Origin: a bacterium
Lineage (GTDB): Bacteria; Cyanobacteriota; Vampirovibrionia; Gastranaerophilales; UBA9971
NCBI GenBank assembly: GCA_037147175.1
Contig: JBAWVS010000041.1
Coordinates: forward strand, 1-24,598
DNA: 24,598 nt
Direction of reading: 5' to 3'
Of this stretch, positions 8,970 to 16,813 are shown piece by piece. The translations under genes were made by a program, and so were the position numbers. Position 1 is the stretch's first letter. Each line of letters begins with the position of its first letter. The notes under the pieces are model-generated. The model searched no databases. It had not been told where the DNA came from and was given only the letters and a program-made list of their open reading frames with translations.

Positions 8970-9120
8970 GTAATTAATTTCAGAGGGAAACCTTTTTGGA
9001 TTCCTGACAATCTAATTTCTACCCGATGTTTAATATTACCCAAATATCTGCAAATTTTTGCAAGCCATCTCAGACTAAAATTTATGCCTGTATGCCGCAG
9101 TGCTTTTATTTCAACGTTCT

Positions 9121-9489
9121 CTAAATTGTATAACTAACTTTGTGATAATATTCATGATGAAGAGTATCCCCGACGCTTAGACCCTTTTGCATATTTTTTA
9201 TTGCTTCCCCAGGGGTACTCCCTTGCCATCTTGCAAAGCGATGTTCTGTTTCTCCAGGCTTAATATATGAATAGTATGCGCCACCATCTCCTGTTACTAA
9301 TTTTGAGCTATACAGAGGATTTTCTCCTGGTATTGAAATTTCTGGTGCTTTTACTGTAGCGCCACTATTTTTTTGTAGCTCTTGAAATTGCTTATCAGTG
9401 AGAGCACTAAAAGCAAGTTTTTTCTCATTGCCTTTTAAGTTACGATTTTGTTGGACTGAATAACCTGTGTTTTGAATTGCTAATGACAT
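9121..9489 (-). CDS. Small protein with FSA-type N-terminal motif (122 aa)
   Basis: The family is not recognised. The first 30 residues are polar, with many Asn and Gln (AIQNTGYSVQQNRNLKGN), followed by KLAFSALTDKQF (24-35), which carries the shared hydrophobic-F-[GAS]-A motif. The middle part (GENPLYSSKLVTGDGGAYYSY) looks like beta strands. The last dozen residues contain HEYYH, formally an HExxH zinc-protease signature, but the protein ends six residues later with no place for a third ligand, so it is either coincidental or a truncation. Two AGGAGA/GGAGAA sequences precede the ATG. The conserved upstream element (copy B) lies at 9533-9600. The mazEF terminator separates it from the toxin gene. 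Confidence 0.7.
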   Translation of the reverse strand: MSLAIQNTGYSVQQNRNLKGNEKKLAFSALTDKQFQELQKNSGATVKAPEISIPGENPLYSSKLVTGDGGAYYSYIKPGETEHRFARWQGSTPGEAIKNMQKGLSVGDTLHHEYYHKVSYTI

Positions 9490-9532
9490 TTTCTTTTTTC
9501 TCCTATTTCTCCTACTAAATTTTTTTCATACC

Positions 9533-9600
9533 CATACAAGATTCGTGAATAAAAAAAATTGCTAAAAACTTAACCCCCTCCTTAACAATTTGTTACAATT
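9533..9600 (-). promoter_or_regulatory. Conserved upstream element, copy B
   Basis: On the minus strand: ATTGTAAC-AAATT-GTTAA (9600-9582), then TAGCAATTTTTTTTA (near 9565-9551), then TTCACGAATCTTGTAT (near 9549-9534) and GGG. Compared with copies A and C, both blocks are conserved in sequence and order, and the distance between blocks is within two bases. It lies about 45 bases ahead of the ATG at 9489. Confidence 0.6.
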
Positions 9601-9660
9601 ACAGGGTAAAACATTGATAAACAAAGGGTTTTGTTTTTTACTTTCAAATTTTAGAGTGTA

Positions 9661-9684
9661 AAAAAGCCCCTTACGGAGCTTTTA
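9661..9684 (-). terminator. Terminator of the mazEF-type operon
   Basis: On the minus strand, AAAAGCTCC-GTAA-GGGGCTTTT makes a nine-pair stem (one wobble) ending in a T-run. It lies about 20 bases past the toxin stop codon and separates that operon from the small gene downstream. Confidence 0.75.
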
Positions 9685-9705
9685 AAAAATAATGGGGGAA
9701 AAAGA

Positions 9706-10038
9706 CTATATTTTAAAGATTTTTTTCAAAATATCTTCTACCTTGTTCATTATTTTAGTATCAACTTTCCCTATTTTTTTCATAAATCTTTTAACTGAAA
9801 TTGACTTAACATCTTCAACTTTAATATGACTGTCCATTGTCAAGCCGCTATCACCTGCTTTTATATCAACGTGTGTCGGGAATCCTTTATGTTTACTTGT
9901 AAGGGGACATACAATCAATAATTCTAAACCACTTTCATTAAATCCGTCTGTAGATATAATCAATGCGGGTCTTGTACCTGCCTGCTCTCTTCCGATTATA
10001 GGGTCTAAATTAACCAGCCATATTTCACCACGTTTCAT
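9706..10038 (-). CDS. mazF: MazF/PemK-type toxin endoribonuclease
   Basis: This is a growth-inhibiting, sequence-specific mRNA interferase of the MazF/PemK fold. The family pattern is plain: MKRGEIWLVNLDPIIGREQAGTRP (quoted here as MKRGEIWLVNLDP, then GREQAGTRPALIIS), then LLIVCPLTS, and a C-terminal helix ending VEDILKKIF. The Arg of GTRP and the TS after CPL are the usual active-site positions. I start at 10038, since GGAG lies ten bases before that ATG, whereas the ATG three codons upstream (10047) is only two bases from it. It overlaps the antitoxin gene by 14 bases, typical of translational coupling. A terminator follows at 9661-9684. Confidence 0.92.
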   Translation of the reverse strand: MKRGEIWLVNLDPIIGREQAGTRPALIISTDGFNESGLELLIVCPLTSKHKGFPTHVDIKAGDSGLTMDSHIKVEDVKSISVKRFMKKIGKVDTKIMNKVEDILKKIFKI

Positions 10039-10291
10039 TCTTTTCATTCTCCAATCCGTCTGCTAAGGTTTCTTCCCACTCTTTACGCTCATTTAATTCT
10101 TCAATCCAAGCTTCAGAATTACTCTTTAAATTTGTAACAGACTGATTAAGTTCTTCAAAAAATTTCTTGGTTTCATGCTCTTCTAATAATTTGTCTAAAG
10201 CATCCTGCATTGTCGAATTTTCTTGGTCGGCTATTATCTTTAAACCATTGTAAGTTTTACGTTTCACTCTGATTGTAGTTGTTGTACTCAT
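10025..10291 (-). CDS. Ribbon-helix-helix antitoxin for the MazF toxin
   Basis: The N-terminal TTTTIRVKRKTYNGLKIIADQ is a typical ribbon-helix-helix DNA-binding start: a basic strand followed by helix 1. NSTMQDALDKLLEEHE forms helix 2. The acidic, Trp-containing C-terminal half (residues 48-88) is the part expected to wrap around and neutralise the toxin. GAGGT stands nine bases before the ATG. The gene is first in the operon and overlaps the toxin gene. A palindrome lies directly over the predicted transcription start, which fits autorepression by the antitoxin or toxin-antitoxin complex. The pairing with MazF is certain from position; the antitoxin subfamily is not determined. Confidence 0.88.
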   Translation of the reverse strand: MSTTTTIRVKRKTYNGLKIIADQENSTMQDALDKLLEEHETKKFFEELNQSVTNLKSNSEAWIEELNERKEWEETLADGLENEKNETW

Positions 10292-10306
10292 GATGTATTA
10301 CCTCAT

Positions 10307-10330
10307 ATTGTAGACTAATATATCTACAAT
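10307..10330. promoter_or_regulatory. Palindromic operator of the toxin-antitoxin operon
   Basis: ATTGTAGA (10307-10314) and TCTACAAT (10323-10330) form a perfect eight-base inverted repeat with an eight-base spacer. It covers the predicted transcription start (about 10326). Another TCTACAA half-site on the minus strand lies upstream at about 10368-10374. This is the expected arrangement for a ribbon-helix-helix autorepressor. Confidence 0.75.
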
Positions 10331-10332
10331 TA

Positions 10333-10361
10333 AGTATACATTATTTTTGAAACTTTTACAA
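10333..10361 (-). promoter_or_regulatory. Promoter of the toxin-antitoxin operon
   Basis: On the minus strand TTGTAA (10361-10356) and TATACT (10338-10333) are separated by exactly 17 bases. The operator palindrome begins three bases after the -10 box. Confidence 0.75.
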
Positions 10362-10381
10362 TGGTTTTGTAGACTTATTAC

Positions 10382-10416
10382 AATAAAAAAATGTCCCTGA
10401 AAAAAACAGAGACATT
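10382..10416 (-). terminator. Terminator upstream of the toxin-antitoxin promoter
   Basis: AATGTC and CTG pair with CAG and GACATT (10390-10399 with 10407-10416, one internal mismatch) around an A-run loop. On the minus strand the stem is followed by TTTTTTATTG. No minus-strand gene is visible between here and 10603, so it either insulates the operon or ends an unseen short RNA. Confidence 0.55.
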
Positions 10417-10417
10417 G

Positions 10418-10603
10418 AGTAGCAAGTAAATTTAGAAGAGTTGAGGATTCACTCTTTAATTCTATAGATATATTTGCAAAATTTTATTCTCTTTAGGCGT
10501 TGTTTTTTCTTAATCGAAAAAATCAATTTATAATACTTTTGTACCGGTATATTTTTGAAACGGTATAATAAAACTACTCCTATACCAAAGATGAGGACAT
10601 AAA
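10418..10603. other. Intergenic region ahead of the uracil-DNA glycosylase gene
   Basis: No gene is seen. On the plus strand a perfect TATAAT (10564-10569) lies 35 bases before the ATG at 10604. TTGTAC (10539-10544) is 19 bases upstream, longer than ideal. The sequence CGGTATA occurs twice in direct repeat (about 10545 and 10561), the second copy overlapping the -10, and could be a regulator site. Confidence 0.4.
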
Positions 10604-11239
10604 ATGCCAAACACCGCGCAGAGCATATATAATTTTAACAAAGCAAATGAAAATTTAAGATACAAAACACTTCAGGAAGTCGATAATGTCTGTAAACATT
10701 GCTATAAATGCGATTTGTCCAAAACGAGAACAAATGTTGTTTTCGGAGAGGGTATTTTTTCTTCAAAAATAATGCTTATCGGTGAAGGACCCGGTCAACA
10801 GGAAGATGAAACCGGCAGACCTTTTATAGGCAAAGCAGGCAAATTTCTTGACAAACTTCTTGAATCTCAAGAGATTTCACGAGAAAAAAATATTTATATC
10901 TGCAATATTGTAAAATGCAGACCTCCCGAAAACAGAGTTCCTTCTGACAAAGAAATAAAGGCATGTCGTGAATATCTTGATGCCCAGATTCAGCTTATGA
11001 GACCGGAGATTATTATTCTTTGCGGATCAACTGCCGTTAAAGCAATGTTAAATATTAAATCAGGCATAACAAAAATAAGGGGGCAATGGTTTGATGGAGC
11101 ATTCGGCTCAAAAATGATGCCTTTGCTGCATCCTTCTTATTTATTACGCAATCAATCAAAAGCTGTCGGCTCTCCGCAATGGCTAACCTTACAAGATATT
11201 CAGGAAATAAGAAAGGTCCTTGATTCTTTAAACAGTTAA
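10604..11239 (+). CDS. Uracil-DNA glycosylase, family 4 (Fe-S type)
   Basis: It removes uracil from DNA in base-excision repair. Family 4 enzymes carry a 4Fe-4S cluster, and four suitably placed cysteines are visible: Cys33 and Cys36 (CYKC), Cys105 (IVKCRPP) and Cys121 (KACREYL). The active-site and uracil-binding motif is GEGPGQQEDETGRPFIGKAG (60-79); the second catalytic motif is HPSYLLR (176-182). At 211 aa the length is normal. GAGGA lies eight bases before the ATG. It appears to be a single-gene transcript. The first 25 residues before the cluster are poorly conserved, so a slightly later start cannot be excluded. Confidence 0.95.
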   Translation: MPNTAQSIYNFNKANENLRYKTLQEVDNVCKHCYKCDLSKTRTNVVFGEGIFSSKIMLIGEGPGQQEDETGRPFIGKAGKFLDKLLESQEISREKNIYICNIVKCRPPENRVPSDKEIKACREYLDAQIQLMRPEIIILCGSTAVKAMLNIKSGITKIRGQWFDGAFGSKMMPLLHPSYLLRNQSKAVGSPQWLTLQDIQEIRKVLDSLNS

Positions 11240-11557
11240 TAAATCTTAACAAGTTGTAATATTTCTAAACCTTTGTTGTGAGAGACTGTCGTTACAAGAC
11301 AGAAATCGCCTGAAAAATAAATACTGTCAAGCAACAAGGCAATCTTCCCAATTAACGTGTTCGCAACAAAAAAATTGCTTCACGCCAAAATTCAAAAATT
11401 TATTTACAAAATTTATGACCGGTAATACCAAATTCTCTTTTTAAAAAAATTATTACCAACTGTTTTAATTTTTGCTAAAATATATTAAAGTGTCGAATAA
11501 TATACTTAAAAAACAACCTGTAAAACAACTGAATCGGGATTGGAGATACAAGCTTTT
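11240..11557 (+). other. Intergenic region with palindromic repeat remnants
   Basis: No gene is visible. The part from 11286 to 11380 holds a perfect hairpin (CTGTC-N7-GACAG, 11286-11302), an AAGCAA/TTGCTT inverted pair near 11329 and 11375, and GGCAATCTTCCCAATTA, which resembles GGCAATCCATCCAAATTA inside the repeat at 20098-20177. It may be a decayed copy. A weak promoter (TTGCTA near 11472, AATAAT about 18 bases on) and GGAG at 11542-11545 serve the next gene. Confidence 0.4.
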
Positions 11558-13531
11558 ATGGAATATGTTCAAGAATTAGATAAAATAAAAACCGAAGTTG
11601 CAAACTCCGGTAAAAAACTTGAAGATTTATCAAACTTAATGCAAAATCTTTCCGGTTTAGCAAACCTTCAAGACTCAATAAAAGATTTTCAAGAAGACAA
11701 TGTTTTGAACAGGATTGAAACAAAAATAGATATTATTGCGCAAACTGACTATTCCGAATGCTTTGATTTTTCCGCAGAGCGCTTAATAAAAGATTCTTTA
11801 TTAGAAGATTTAACCTTTTTGAAAGAAAATTTTTATAAAATAAATGAGAAATTTTCTGAAATAAATCATTTAATTAAAACAAATACAGCTGAAAGCGAAG
11901 AACTGAACAACAGATTCGAAAGAAACCTTACTAATTTTAATTCCGGCTTTCAGAATGTTTATGAACGGTTTAATAATCTTGATAATACTTTTAGCAGCAG
12001 TTTTTCAGATTTTAAAACATGTATTAACGATATTTATGACCAATTTAGCACTATTGATAACAGAAAAGAGCTTGACCAAATAAAATTTTACGTTCAATCT
12101 TTCAGCAACAAGATTTTAAGTATTGCCGAGATTCTTGAAGAATTAAAAGAAAATAATTTTTCAATAACAACAAATAACAAGGACGAATTACAGGAACTTG
12201 AAGAAAATAAAAAGAAACTTGAACTCTTAAATAGCGCTATTTGTTCTTTAAAAGACAAAATTGAAATGAATGCTTTTTCAAAAAATGAAAAAGCCGAGGA
12301 AATTAATGACAAACTAAATTTTATTCTTAATGAAAACTCACAAGAAATTAACGATAAACTAAATTCTATTCTTGATGAAACTCAAAATTTTTCAATTAAA
12401 ATTTCTGATGAATTTTCTTCTCTCACAAATCCTTTATCTTCGGCAATAGAGCTTACTTATGGATTAAAAGAGTCTGTTGACGAGCTTCTTTCTCGTGATA
12501 ACGTACAAATTAAAAAAGAAACCGGCGAGCTTCTTGATAAATTTGAAACCACCTACAAAAACGCTGAGACCAATTTTGAATATATTTTTAATGCTTCAAA
12601 ACTTTTTTATGAAAAATTAGAAGAAATAAAAAATGAATTCAGCAATATTTCTTATGATACGAATTCAAAAATCATTGATTTTATTTCAAAAACTGATTCT
12701 ATTGAATTTAAAATCCAGAACACTTTATCGAGTTCCGAAACCGCTCTTATTGCATTAAAGAATATTTCCAGATTTACAGAAAACCAGATAAATCTGACCA
12801 GCGAAAGCATTAATTCTTTAAAAACAGGTGTTTTTGAATTGTCTGAAGAATTCGGGTTATTTAAAAATGATCTTACCGAAATAAGTTCAAAATTAAACAA
12901 ACTTATTTTAAACGAAAAAAACAATTCAACTTTATTTATTTCTTCTTTTAAAGAATTAAAGGAAGAAATAAATAAAACTTTTGAAGCAAATTTAGAAAAC
13001 CTGAATAAAACAGGCGAAAAAATACTTAAAAACCTTTCTGCCGAACTTAAAGATTTAAACAAAAAACTTGATAATGCCGAAAATATTTCTGCTGAAACAC
13101 TTGAAACAACTAAAGACGTTAAAAACGCACTTGTCTGCATCTCTGAATGGTTTGATGCAGCCGGCAAACTAATTGAAGAAAATAATCAACTCTTAAAGAA
13201 AAATTCTATCGAAAGAGTTGATGTCTTTATAAAAAGAACTGAAGAAAATGTAACCGAAAAAATTAAAAGGGTTTCAGATAAATTAAACCGTTTTGAAATA
13301 AGAATGGAAAATATCGAAGGAAAAATCGAAAAACTTTATGATCAGCACAGCAACAGAGAAGTTTTAAGGCAGCTGTCAGATATTCTTGAAAAAGTGGAAA
13401 TTGCAAACGAAAGAAGCAAATCCAACGAACTTATATTAAACAGGCTTGAGCAGCTTGAATCAAGAATAGAAGAATTTGAAGACAAAAAAGCCGCTAAAAA
13501 TAAAAAAAGACTTTCTGAAGAAAAATTTTAA
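11558..13531 (+). CDS. Large coiled-coil protein linked to an MCE transport locus (657 aa)
   Basis: The family is not recognised. Nearly the whole chain is Glu/Lys/Asn/Leu/Ile-rich heptad-like sequence, with repeats such as EINDKLNFILNENSQ followed by EINDKLNSILDETQ (about residues 255-285). There is no signal peptide, membrane segment or globular domain that I can see, so it is probably a long cytoplasmic rod. It ends two bases before the MlaF-like ATPase gene, so the two must be co-transcribed and probably coupled. I use the ATG at 11558, with GGAG twelve bases upstream; the frame is also open to a TTG at 11540, but no spacing is left there for a binding site. A partner or scaffold role for the transporter is an inference from position. 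Confidence 0.8.
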   Translation: MEYVQELDKIKTEVANSGKKLEDLSNLMQNLSGLANLQDSIKDFQEDNVLNRIETKIDIIAQTDYSECFDFSAERLIKDSLLEDLTFLKENFYKINEKFSEINHLIKTNTAESEELNNRFERNLTNFNSGFQNVYERFNNLDNTFSSSFSDFKTCINDIYDQFSTIDNRKELDQIKFYVQSFSNKILSIAEILEELKENNFSITTNNKDELQELEENKKKLELLNSAICSLKDKIEMNAFSKNEKAEEINDKLNFILNENSQEINDKLNSILDETQNFSIKISDEFSSLTNPLSSAIELTYGLKESVDELLSRDNVQIKKETGELLDKFETTYKNAETNFEYIFNASKLFYEKLEEIKNEFSNISYDTNSKIIDFISKTDSIEFKIQNTLSSSETALIALKNISRFTENQINLTSESINSLKTGVFELSEEFGLFKNDLTEISSKLNKLILNEKNNSTLFISSFKELKEEINKTFEANLENLNKTGEKILKNLSAELKDLNKKLDNAENISAETLETTKDVKNALVCISEWFDAAGKLIEENNQLLKKNSIERVDVFIKRTEENVTEKIKRVSDKLNRFEIRMENIEGKIEKLYDQHSNREVLRQLSDILEKVEIANERSKSNELILNRLEQLESRIEEFEDKKAAKNKKRLSEEKF

Positions 13532-13533
13532 AA

Positions 13534-14256
13534 ATGCTTATTGAACTTAAAAATATTTGTAAAAGTTTTGATGATACAGTAATTCTTGATGACATTAGTT
13601 TTTCTGTAGAAGCAGGGGAAACTCTTGCGATTGTTGGCTTCAGCGGTTCAGGCAAAAGCACCCTTTTGAAAATAATAAGCGGACTTGAAGAAATTGACTC
13701 AGGTCAAATCATTCTTAGCGCTGAAGAAATAGGAATGGCTTTTCAATATTCAGCACTTTTTGATTCAATGTCTGTTTACGAAAACGTTGCTTTTGCCCTT
13801 AAAGAAAGAACCAAGTTCAAAAAACTCTATACTGAGAGCCAGATTAAAGAAATAGTTCAGGAAAAACTTGAAACAGTAGGTTTATCAGGAATTGAAGACA
13901 AATTTCCGAGCGAGCTGTCAGGAGGGATGCAAAAACGTGTGGGCTTTGCACGGGCTATTGTTACAAACCCGAGAATTATTCTTTATGACGAGCCTACAGC
14001 AGGTCTTGATCCTGTTTCTTCAACAGTTATAGAAGAATTTATAGTAAAATTAAAAAACGATCTCCATGCTGCTTCTATTGTTGTTACACACCAACTTTCT
14101 ACCGTAACAAAAACGTCTGACAGAGTAATAATGATTTATGAAGGGAAAATCGTTTGGGAAGGAAGCCCTGTAGAACTTTTAACCTCTGCTGATCCTTATG
14201 CATATCAATTTGTCCACGCAGAAAAAGACGGTCCGATGGTTGCCGTGGTACACTAG
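13534..14256 (+). CDS. mlaF: MlaF-like ABC transporter ATPase
   Basis: This is the ATP-hydrolysing subunit of an MCE/Mla-type phospholipid transporter. The motifs are complete: Walker A GFSGSGKS (35-42), Q-loop near FQYSALFDSMSVYENVAF (70-87), signature LSGGMQKRVGFARA (128-141), Walker B IILYDEPTAGLDP (148-160) and H-loop VVTHQ (near 184-188). The ALFDSMSVYENV text is characteristic of the MlaF branch. Its 240 residues are slightly fewer than the usual 250-270. The MCE substrate-binding gene follows after 93 bases. The permease partner (MlaE) is not adjacent and must be elsewhere if the system works. Confidence 0.9.
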   Translation: MLIELKNICKSFDDTVILDDISFSVEAGETLAIVGFSGSGKSTLLKIISGLEEIDSGQIILSAEEIGMAFQYSALFDSMSVYENVAFALKERTKFKKLYTESQIKEIVQEKLETVGLSGIEDKFPSELSGGMQKRVGFARAIVTNPRIILYDEPTAGLDPVSSTVIEEFIVKLKNDLHAASIVVTHQLSTVTKTSDRVIMIYEGKIVWEGSPVELLTSADPYAYQFVHAEKDGPMVAVVH

Positions 14257-14349
14257 TTAAATGAAAAAATTTATACATGTTGAATATTTCTATCAAAGTT
14301 TTTAAGATATAAAAGAGTTCTCTAAATTAATTTAAGGAAAAAATAAGGA

Positions 14350-15720
14350 ATGAAATTATCCCCGGCAGCCAAAGTTGGCATATTAACATTATTTTCAATA
14401 TTAATACTTATTTTTGGAGTTCTTTGGCTCAAAGGCCGTTCAATTTCTGCTGGAGAAAGAACCGAAGTAATTTTTCATGATATAGACGGAATGAGACCGG
14501 GTTCTGCCGTTCAAATGATGGGCATAAGAATAGGACAGGTCGAAGATGTTATTCCTGTCATTAGTTCCGAAAACAGCTGTGTTAAAGTAAGATTTGTTAT
14601 AACCGAACCAAATATTAAAGTTCCTGATGCGTCAGTTATTTCTATCCAACAGTCAGGCATTATCGGGGAAAAATTTCTTGAAATTACTCCCCCCTGCACG
14701 AAAAATATTTTTATTCCGGTAAAAAAACATTTTAAAAAACTTTTAAAAGATAATTGCCCTGTCGAACTTCTTGTTGCAGGTAAATATACTGCAATAGGTG
14801 AAGTAAAAAATTCAGAAATAATAGATTCCAGAACTTTAACGCCTGAAGAGAAAAAATCAATAAAAACCCCTTATACTTATAAAATAGACTATATTTTAAC
14901 CAAGCCGGGCTTTATTGTTCCCAAATATTCATCCTTTAATTTAGCTTATGACGAAACTATTCAGGAATTTAAACTTCAAATAACACCTCCTGATGATATT
15001 ATTGTCGAAATTCCGGAATTTCAATCCAAGTATACAGTGATTGAACCTATAAGAATGCGCGAATTTTTTGATATTCAGCTTGAATCCGCGTCTGCCTTAA
15101 AAGAAACAAATGATAGAATAAACAGACTTCTTTCCGATAAATTTATTGATGATATAAGAATAACCCTGAATAATACTAAAGATTTTAGCGAAAAAGCTTC
15201 TAATGTAATGGATCAGGCTTCTGAAATATTAACTTCATCAAAAGATGATATTACAAACCTTATTTCTCTTTCAACAAAGCTTTCTGACAATATGATTGTC
15301 CTTACAGGCAACTTGAACAGCATTGTAGGAGATAAAAAATTCAAAACAAGCCTTATTTCAACTTCTCAATCAATTCAAAAATCTTCTGAAGAAATCTCTA
15401 ATTTGTTATCTAATTCTAAACTTCAGGATAGTCTTATAAATATTAATTCCACAAGCAAAGATCTTTCCGAAGTGGTTAAATATGTTAATAACCTTACTAA
15501 AAATGAGGATTTTAATAACAAAATTGATCAAACCATTGTTAATTTAAACACTTCTGTTTCCAAACTGTCTCAAGTTCTTGATACGGTTGATGAACTAACA
15601 ACTGATGAAAAAGATAAATTAAAAGAAATTTTGGATAATTCTCAAAATATTTCAAAAGACATGAAAACATTTTCTAAAAAATTAAACAAAAGATTCTTGT
15701 TACTAAGACTGCTTTTTTAA
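14350..15720 (+). CDS. mlaD: MlaD-like MCE-domain lipid transport protein (456 aa)
   Basis: MCE proteins form hexameric rings or tubes in the periplasm that carry phospholipids between membranes. One N-terminal transmembrane anchor (residues 9-27) is followed by a single MCE domain (about 37-115), with VEVIFHDIDGMRPGSAVQ-like text around residues 39-55 and the GIIGEKFLEI ending. Residues 115-235 are a beta-rich segment of unknown type. Residues 240-450 are Ser/Thr/Asn/Leu-rich helix with regular hydrophobic spacing, as in the helical tube-forming tails of long MCE proteins. It ends in a hydrophobic-basic KRFLLLRLLF. AAGGA stands directly before the ATG region. lpxK follows seven bases later, tying it to envelope biogenesis. 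Confidence 0.88.
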   Translation: MKLSPAAKVGILTLFSILILIFGVLWLKGRSISAGERTEVIFHDIDGMRPGSAVQMMGIRIGQVEDVIPVISSENSCVKVRFVITEPNIKVPDASVISIQQSGIIGEKFLEITPPCTKNIFIPVKKHFKKLLKDNCPVELLVAGKYTAIGEVKNSEIIDSRTLTPEEKKSIKTPYTYKIDYILTKPGFIVPKYSSFNLAYDETIQEFKLQITPPDDIIVEIPEFQSKYTVIEPIRMREFFDIQLESASALKETNDRINRLLSDKFIDDIRITLNNTKDFSEKASNVMDQASEILTSSKDDITNLISLSTKLSDNMIVLTGNLNSIVGDKKFKTSLISTSQSIQKSSEEISNLLSNSKLQDSLININSTSKDLSEVVKYVNNLTKNEDFNNKIDQTIVNLNTSVSKLSQVLDTVDELTTDEKDKLKEILDNSQNISKDMKTFSKKLNKRFLLLRLLF

Positions 15721-15727
15721 AAATTTT

Positions 15728-16813
15728 ATGAAAACTTATATAAATAAAATTCACTATTATGAAAAAATGAAACCGTTAGACTGTATAGTTTTAAGTATTT
15801 TGCTGTTTTGTTCTTTTTTTTACGGGATTATAGTCCGCATAAGACAACTTCTTTATAAATTTAAAATCCTAAAAAGCGTCAAATTAAACGCTTATGTTAT
15901 TTCTATAGGAAATTTAACCACAGGCGGAACGGGGAAAACACCAATAACCTGCGAAATTGCTAATTATATTAATAAAAATATTGATAAACAAGTTGCTATA
16001 ATCAGCAGAGGCTATGGCGGCATGCTTTCTAATAAAAATACAAATATCATAAGCGACGGGAAAAATATTTTTTATGATTCGATTCAGTCAGGCGATGAGC
16101 CTTACTGGATGGCTATAAATTCAAACAAAACAGCGGTAATAACAGGAAAAAACAGGGTAAAATCAGGTCAGCACGCTATAAATAATTTTGAAAGCAAAAT
16201 TTTACTGCTTGATGATGGTTTTCAGCATTTAAAACTTAAAAGGGACTTGGATATTGTTTTGATTGACTGCATAAAAGTTTTGGGGAACGGGTTTTTGTTG
16301 CCGGCAGGAGCCTTAAGAGAACATGAAAACCAAATCAAAAGAGCAGATAAAATTATTATTGTAAACAAAAAACCTTTCGATAAAGCCTCGGAAGAGCAAT
16401 GCGAAAAAATTGCAAAAAACATGTGGGATAAATATGGAAAAGAATCTCTTGTTTGCAAGCTTAAACCGGATAAAATTTATGATTTAAAGACAAATGAGCC
16501 TGTAAATATTTGCAGAGCAATAGCTTTTGCAGGCATAGGTCAACCTGAATTTTTCTTTAATTCTTTAAAACATCAAAATATCAAACTTTTATCAGAAAAG
16601 ATTTTCACAGACCATTATCTTTATACTAAACTTGATATTGAAAACATAATTAACAAGGCGCAAGAAAAGGGAGCTGATTCAATAATTACAACAGAAAAAG
16701 ACGCTGTAAAATTGATGCCTTTTTTAAATGAAATAAATTCCGATATTAAAATTTGTGCCTTAAAATTAAGTGTGGATATGAATTTAGAAGAATTATTAAA
16801 AGAATTAAAATGA
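15728..16813 (+). CDS. lpxK: Tetraacyldisaccharide 4'-kinase LpxK
   Basis: LpxK phosphorylates the lipid A precursor at the 4' position at the inner membrane. One hydrophobic helix near residues 18-37 anchors it. The Walker A loop is SIGNLTTGGTGKTP (about 59-72), the RGYGG element is near 92-96, SGDEP follows near 119-123, and the family motif LLLDDGFQHLKLKRD lies near 158-172. LLPAGALREH follows. Its length (361 aa) is slightly above the usual 325-350. It starts seven bases after mlaD and overlaps the heptosyltransferase start by four bases (ATGA), so all are probably one transcript. It is direct evidence that the organism makes lipid A. Confidence 0.95.
   Translation: MKTYINKIHYYEKMKPLDCIVLSILLFCSFFYGIIVRIRQLLYKFKILKSVKLNAYVISIGNLTTGGTGKTPITCEIANYINKNIDKQVAIISRGYGGMLSNKNTNIISDGKNIFYDSIQSGDEPYWMAINSNKTAVITGKNRVKSGQHAINNFESKILLLDDGFQHLKLKRDLDIVLIDCIKVLGNGFLLPAGALREHENQIKRADKIIIVNKKPFDKASEEQCEKIAKNMWDKYGKESLVCKLKPDKIYDLKTNEPVNICRAIAFAGIGQPEFFFNSLKHQNIKLLSEKIFTDHYLYTKLDIENIINKAQEKGADSIITTEKDAVKLMPFLNEINSDIKICALKLSVDMNLEELLKELK

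Noticed and set aside
8943-9137. Plus-strand frame of 64 codons between two small genes
   Set aside because: It has no ribosome binding site, overlaps the conserved regulatory element and the end of the gene at 9121, and its composition is not coding-like.
11329-11340. ATACTGTCAA as a sixth copy of the upstream element
   Set aside because: The T-run and the TTCACGA part do not follow it.
12094-13167. Minus-strand frames of 72 and 171 codons
   Set aside because: They are antisense shadows of the coiled-coil gene; the Ser/Phe/Leu-rich text is what Glu/Lys/Asn codons give when read on the other strand.
16753-16809. Longer N-terminus for the heptosyltransferase
   Set aside because: The extra 19 residues are read out of frame through the end of lpxK; the ATGA overlap at 16810 and the family start MIKKILVIRY fix the true start.
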